The position numbers and the translations under genes are program-made. From positions 12,130,657 through 12,194,656 of the forward strand of contig CM065183.1 in NCBI GenBank assembly GCA_033026295.1: DNA of 64,000 nucleotides, in the 5' to 3' direction. The stretch's first letter is position 1. Each line of letters starts with the position of its first letter. This document shows positions 61,636-64,000 of this stretch, one piece after another. A model generated the notes under the pieces. The model was not told the origin of the DNA and ran no database searches. It saw only the letters and a list, made by a program, of their open reading frames with translations. This DNA is from Channa striata (taxonomy: Eukaryota; Chordata; Actinopteri; Anabantiformes; Channidae).

Positions 61636-63924
61636 TCATTGTGGAGAGACACTCAGGACTGTCCGGATGCTGTGAAGCAAAACCAAAAGAGAAATGATCA
61701 GACTTGAACTTATTAAATCGTCATCTGTGTAGCTAGTTGGGAAATGGCGAGTGGTGCAAGAGCAGAAACTGAAACGTACCATTTGCCATGTTTCATCAGG
61801 TCAATAGCATCATTGACCTGGTCCAGAGTCATGGTGTGAGTGATGAACTCGTCCAGCTTCACCTTCTTCTCCAGGTAGGCTTTAACCATGTCTGGGACAC
61901 CATCCTTACTCTTGAAACCTGGCCGCCAGAAAACACACACGTCATAAAATCCTGGCTGAACAAGTGACAGAATGACGGATACCAACAGCACATTTATATG
62001 AGAAATGCCAGTCGACAAGTTCATACAAACCTTTGTTCAGTGAAACCTGGTCGAGCTTCACTAACTTTCCACTGTCAGCTCCACTTGTTAGGCCTCAATT
62101 TCTCATGATCTACAGTCTTTGTGGAGTCATCAAAACAATGCGTGAATAGTATCCTCTTAATTCCCTGTGAGTGAAAGGTGTCGCTCATCGATCCAAACTT
62201 GGCACTTAGCCCTTGATTGTGCTTAAAACAACTTGGCTCGTGCTATTAATATCATAAGAAACGCCTTCAGCTGCCAATTATTCGAAAAAAGGTCGACTTT
62301 ACCCCGAAAGATCAAATCAATATTTACCCATCTCCATCAACTGTCTTAAGATCAACAACTAATAAAGTGACTAATAACCACCATCATTGACAGTGTTGTT
62401 TTTTATTAGGAGGCCATTTTTGTCTGATTCCTCACCTCCAAATAGTGAGCCCTTCCACGTCCGTCCAGATATGAGCTGAATGGGTCGGGCAGCAAAGTCA
62501 TGCATGTCTGTCCAGCCGACCAGCACGCTGACGCCCCAGCCTTTTACACAGGACTCCAAAGCACTGCGCTACATGGGAAACAGCACGAAGCCCCAAAGAT
62601 TATGACCACAGTGGTTCAACGATCCAGATTAGTTATGATAATTTGTTTTATTTTGAAAGAATCTTCAGAATCATCTCTCTATATACGTCTGTTTGTCTGG
62701 CTCACCATGACTGCCACATTCCCGACACATTCCAGGGAATAGTCCACTCCTCCATCGGTCATCTCAGCCAGCACTTGGCTGATGGGTTTGCTATGATCCT
62801 TGGGGTTCACAAATTCGGTTGCACCAAACACCTTGGCTTTTTCAAACTTCTCTGGATTGATGTCAACAGCAATGATCCTCTTGGCTCCTGCAGACTTGCA
62901 GCCCATGACTGCAGCCAAACCCACAGCTCCCAGACCAAACACAGCACATGTGGAGCCTGGTTCCACCTGCAGTTAACATGATATTTTGGGATGCTCTTCA
63001 GTAATAACCACTTCACGCTGACGCTGACGCTGAACTAAGAAAACATTCCTTTGTGATGACGGAAAATTAGTCTTCGGCAACAGATGCTTAAACAAACTCA
63101 CCTTAGCAGTATTAACTGCAGCTCCAAATCCTGTGCAGACCCCACATCCAAGGAGACAGACTTTGTCCAGAGGGGCAGCAGGGTCGATCTTGGCCACAGC
63201 GATCGTGTTAACAACCGTGTACTCAGAGAAGGTACTGGTTCCCATAAACTGCAGCACCTTCTTCCCCCTACAGGTAAACCTGGTTTCTGGTGAAGCCATC
63301 ACATCGTGACGATCAACAGCCCTGAATAAAGAATTATAATGAAGTTAAACCTCAATCAGAGTTTGCATATTATGTTATATTATAGGTGCAACATTTTTTG
63401 TTAAATGAAAAATATGCTAAAACATGAGATATCCAAACAAATGATGGTGTCATATACTATATTAAGTTGAACCACTAATATAGTTTTGAGAGTGAAAGGA
63501 AAACACAATTGCAGATACCAGTTTAAACAATAGTTTGAACATATTTTATTTTCATTTCAGTAATTTTGTTTGCATATATTTACTACTAAGATTAAGGTTT
63601 GGTTAATATTCTGGTATGGTCTGTTTCTCAGGAGGCTGGGACTTCATGGGATTAAGAAAAGATAAGATGAAGATAAAGGAGTGAGCCAAGTTGTGCAGGG
63701 GAAGCAGTTTGCTCGGATAGAGCAAAAATACAGGCTGGCTTTGTCCTCGCTAAGGTTATGAGAATAGAATCTTTTGGACTGACTTGACAATCTGGATGCA
63801 AGAAATGAGCAGATCAGAAGGAAAGAAGGCTCTTACCATCCTTTGTCACACTGGTTGGTCTTGGAACTCTTACAAAAGCGACATTCTCTACACTGGGAGA
63901 TGAACAGAGGAATCACCTTGTCTC
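61636..63924 (-). CDS. Alcohol dehydrogenase copy B, exons 4-9 (5' part outside window)
   Basis: A zinc-dependent alcohol dehydrogenase of the fish adh8-like type, oxidising alcohols with NAD in the cytosol. Visible exons (minus): 63837-63924, 63102-63321, 62706-62966, 62436-62568, 61780-61918, 61636-61669, with GT/AG borders and phases matching copy A. No frameshift or stop occurs in these 875 nt. Structural zinc cysteines (CRECRFC and NQC), the catalytic Cys in LLGCGVCTG, GLGAVG and the Asp of IIAVDIN are present. It ends KCIRTVLSVSPQ. Exons 1-3, with the other catalytic zinc ligands, lie beyond the right edge. Class III adh5 fits less well, because the MSAL/MASPETRFTCRGK segment and the C terminus differ. 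Probably the functional member of the array. Confidence 0.92.
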
Positions 63925-64000
63925 CTGTAATTCATTGATCAATGTTGCAATGTCAAACTAACTTTAACACACTCGTTTTTTCAAACCAAAACCAAACATG

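Overview
The window is vertebrate nuclear DNA, almost certainly from a ray-finned (teleost) fish. Short exons with GT/AG borders sit in long AT-rich introns. CA/TG microsatellites and decayed DNA-transposon copies of kinds common in fish are scattered throughout. The order eif4e (minus) - metap1 (plus) - alcohol dehydrogenases (minus) is the order and orientation of human 4q23 (EIF4E, METAP1, ADH cluster).

Layout. Positions 1 to about 25,000 hold no gene I can support: microsatellites, a near-perfect RFX X-box palindrome (7640-7653), a decayed Tc1-like transposon (about 19,440-20,325), a tandem duplication (23,219-23,397) and several homeodomain-motif-rich blocks that may be conserved noncoding elements. 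Positions 25,352-35,149 (minus) carry a complete seven-exon eif4e, whose conceptual protein is 217 aa, the human length. A 138-bp divergent promoter separates its ATG from that of metap1. Positions 35,288-44,901 (plus) carry a complete eleven-exon metap1 (386 aa, human length, all five metal ligands present). From 45,600 to 53,000 is intergenic sequence containing a short inverted-repeat transposon. From 53,176 to the right edge lie three tandem ADH copies on the minus strand: a nine-exon copy with two single-base deletions, a heavily decayed copy lacking exons 2 and 5, and a copy intact over its visible exons 4-9 whose 5' end lies beyond the window.

How the genes relate. eIF4E (cap binding) and MetAP1 (removal of the initiator methionine) act at the start and just after the start of protein synthesis. 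They share one short GC-rich divergent promoter, which suggests coordinated housekeeping expression. The ADH array is a separate metabolic module that shows duplication, decay and apparent gene conversion. Exon 6 is about 98% identical between the outer copies, while exon 8 is about 86% identical. I found no bacterial, viral or otherwise novel multi-gene system. The most notable signals are the shared promoter, the mosaic ADH array and the clustered X-box motifs in metap1 intron 4.
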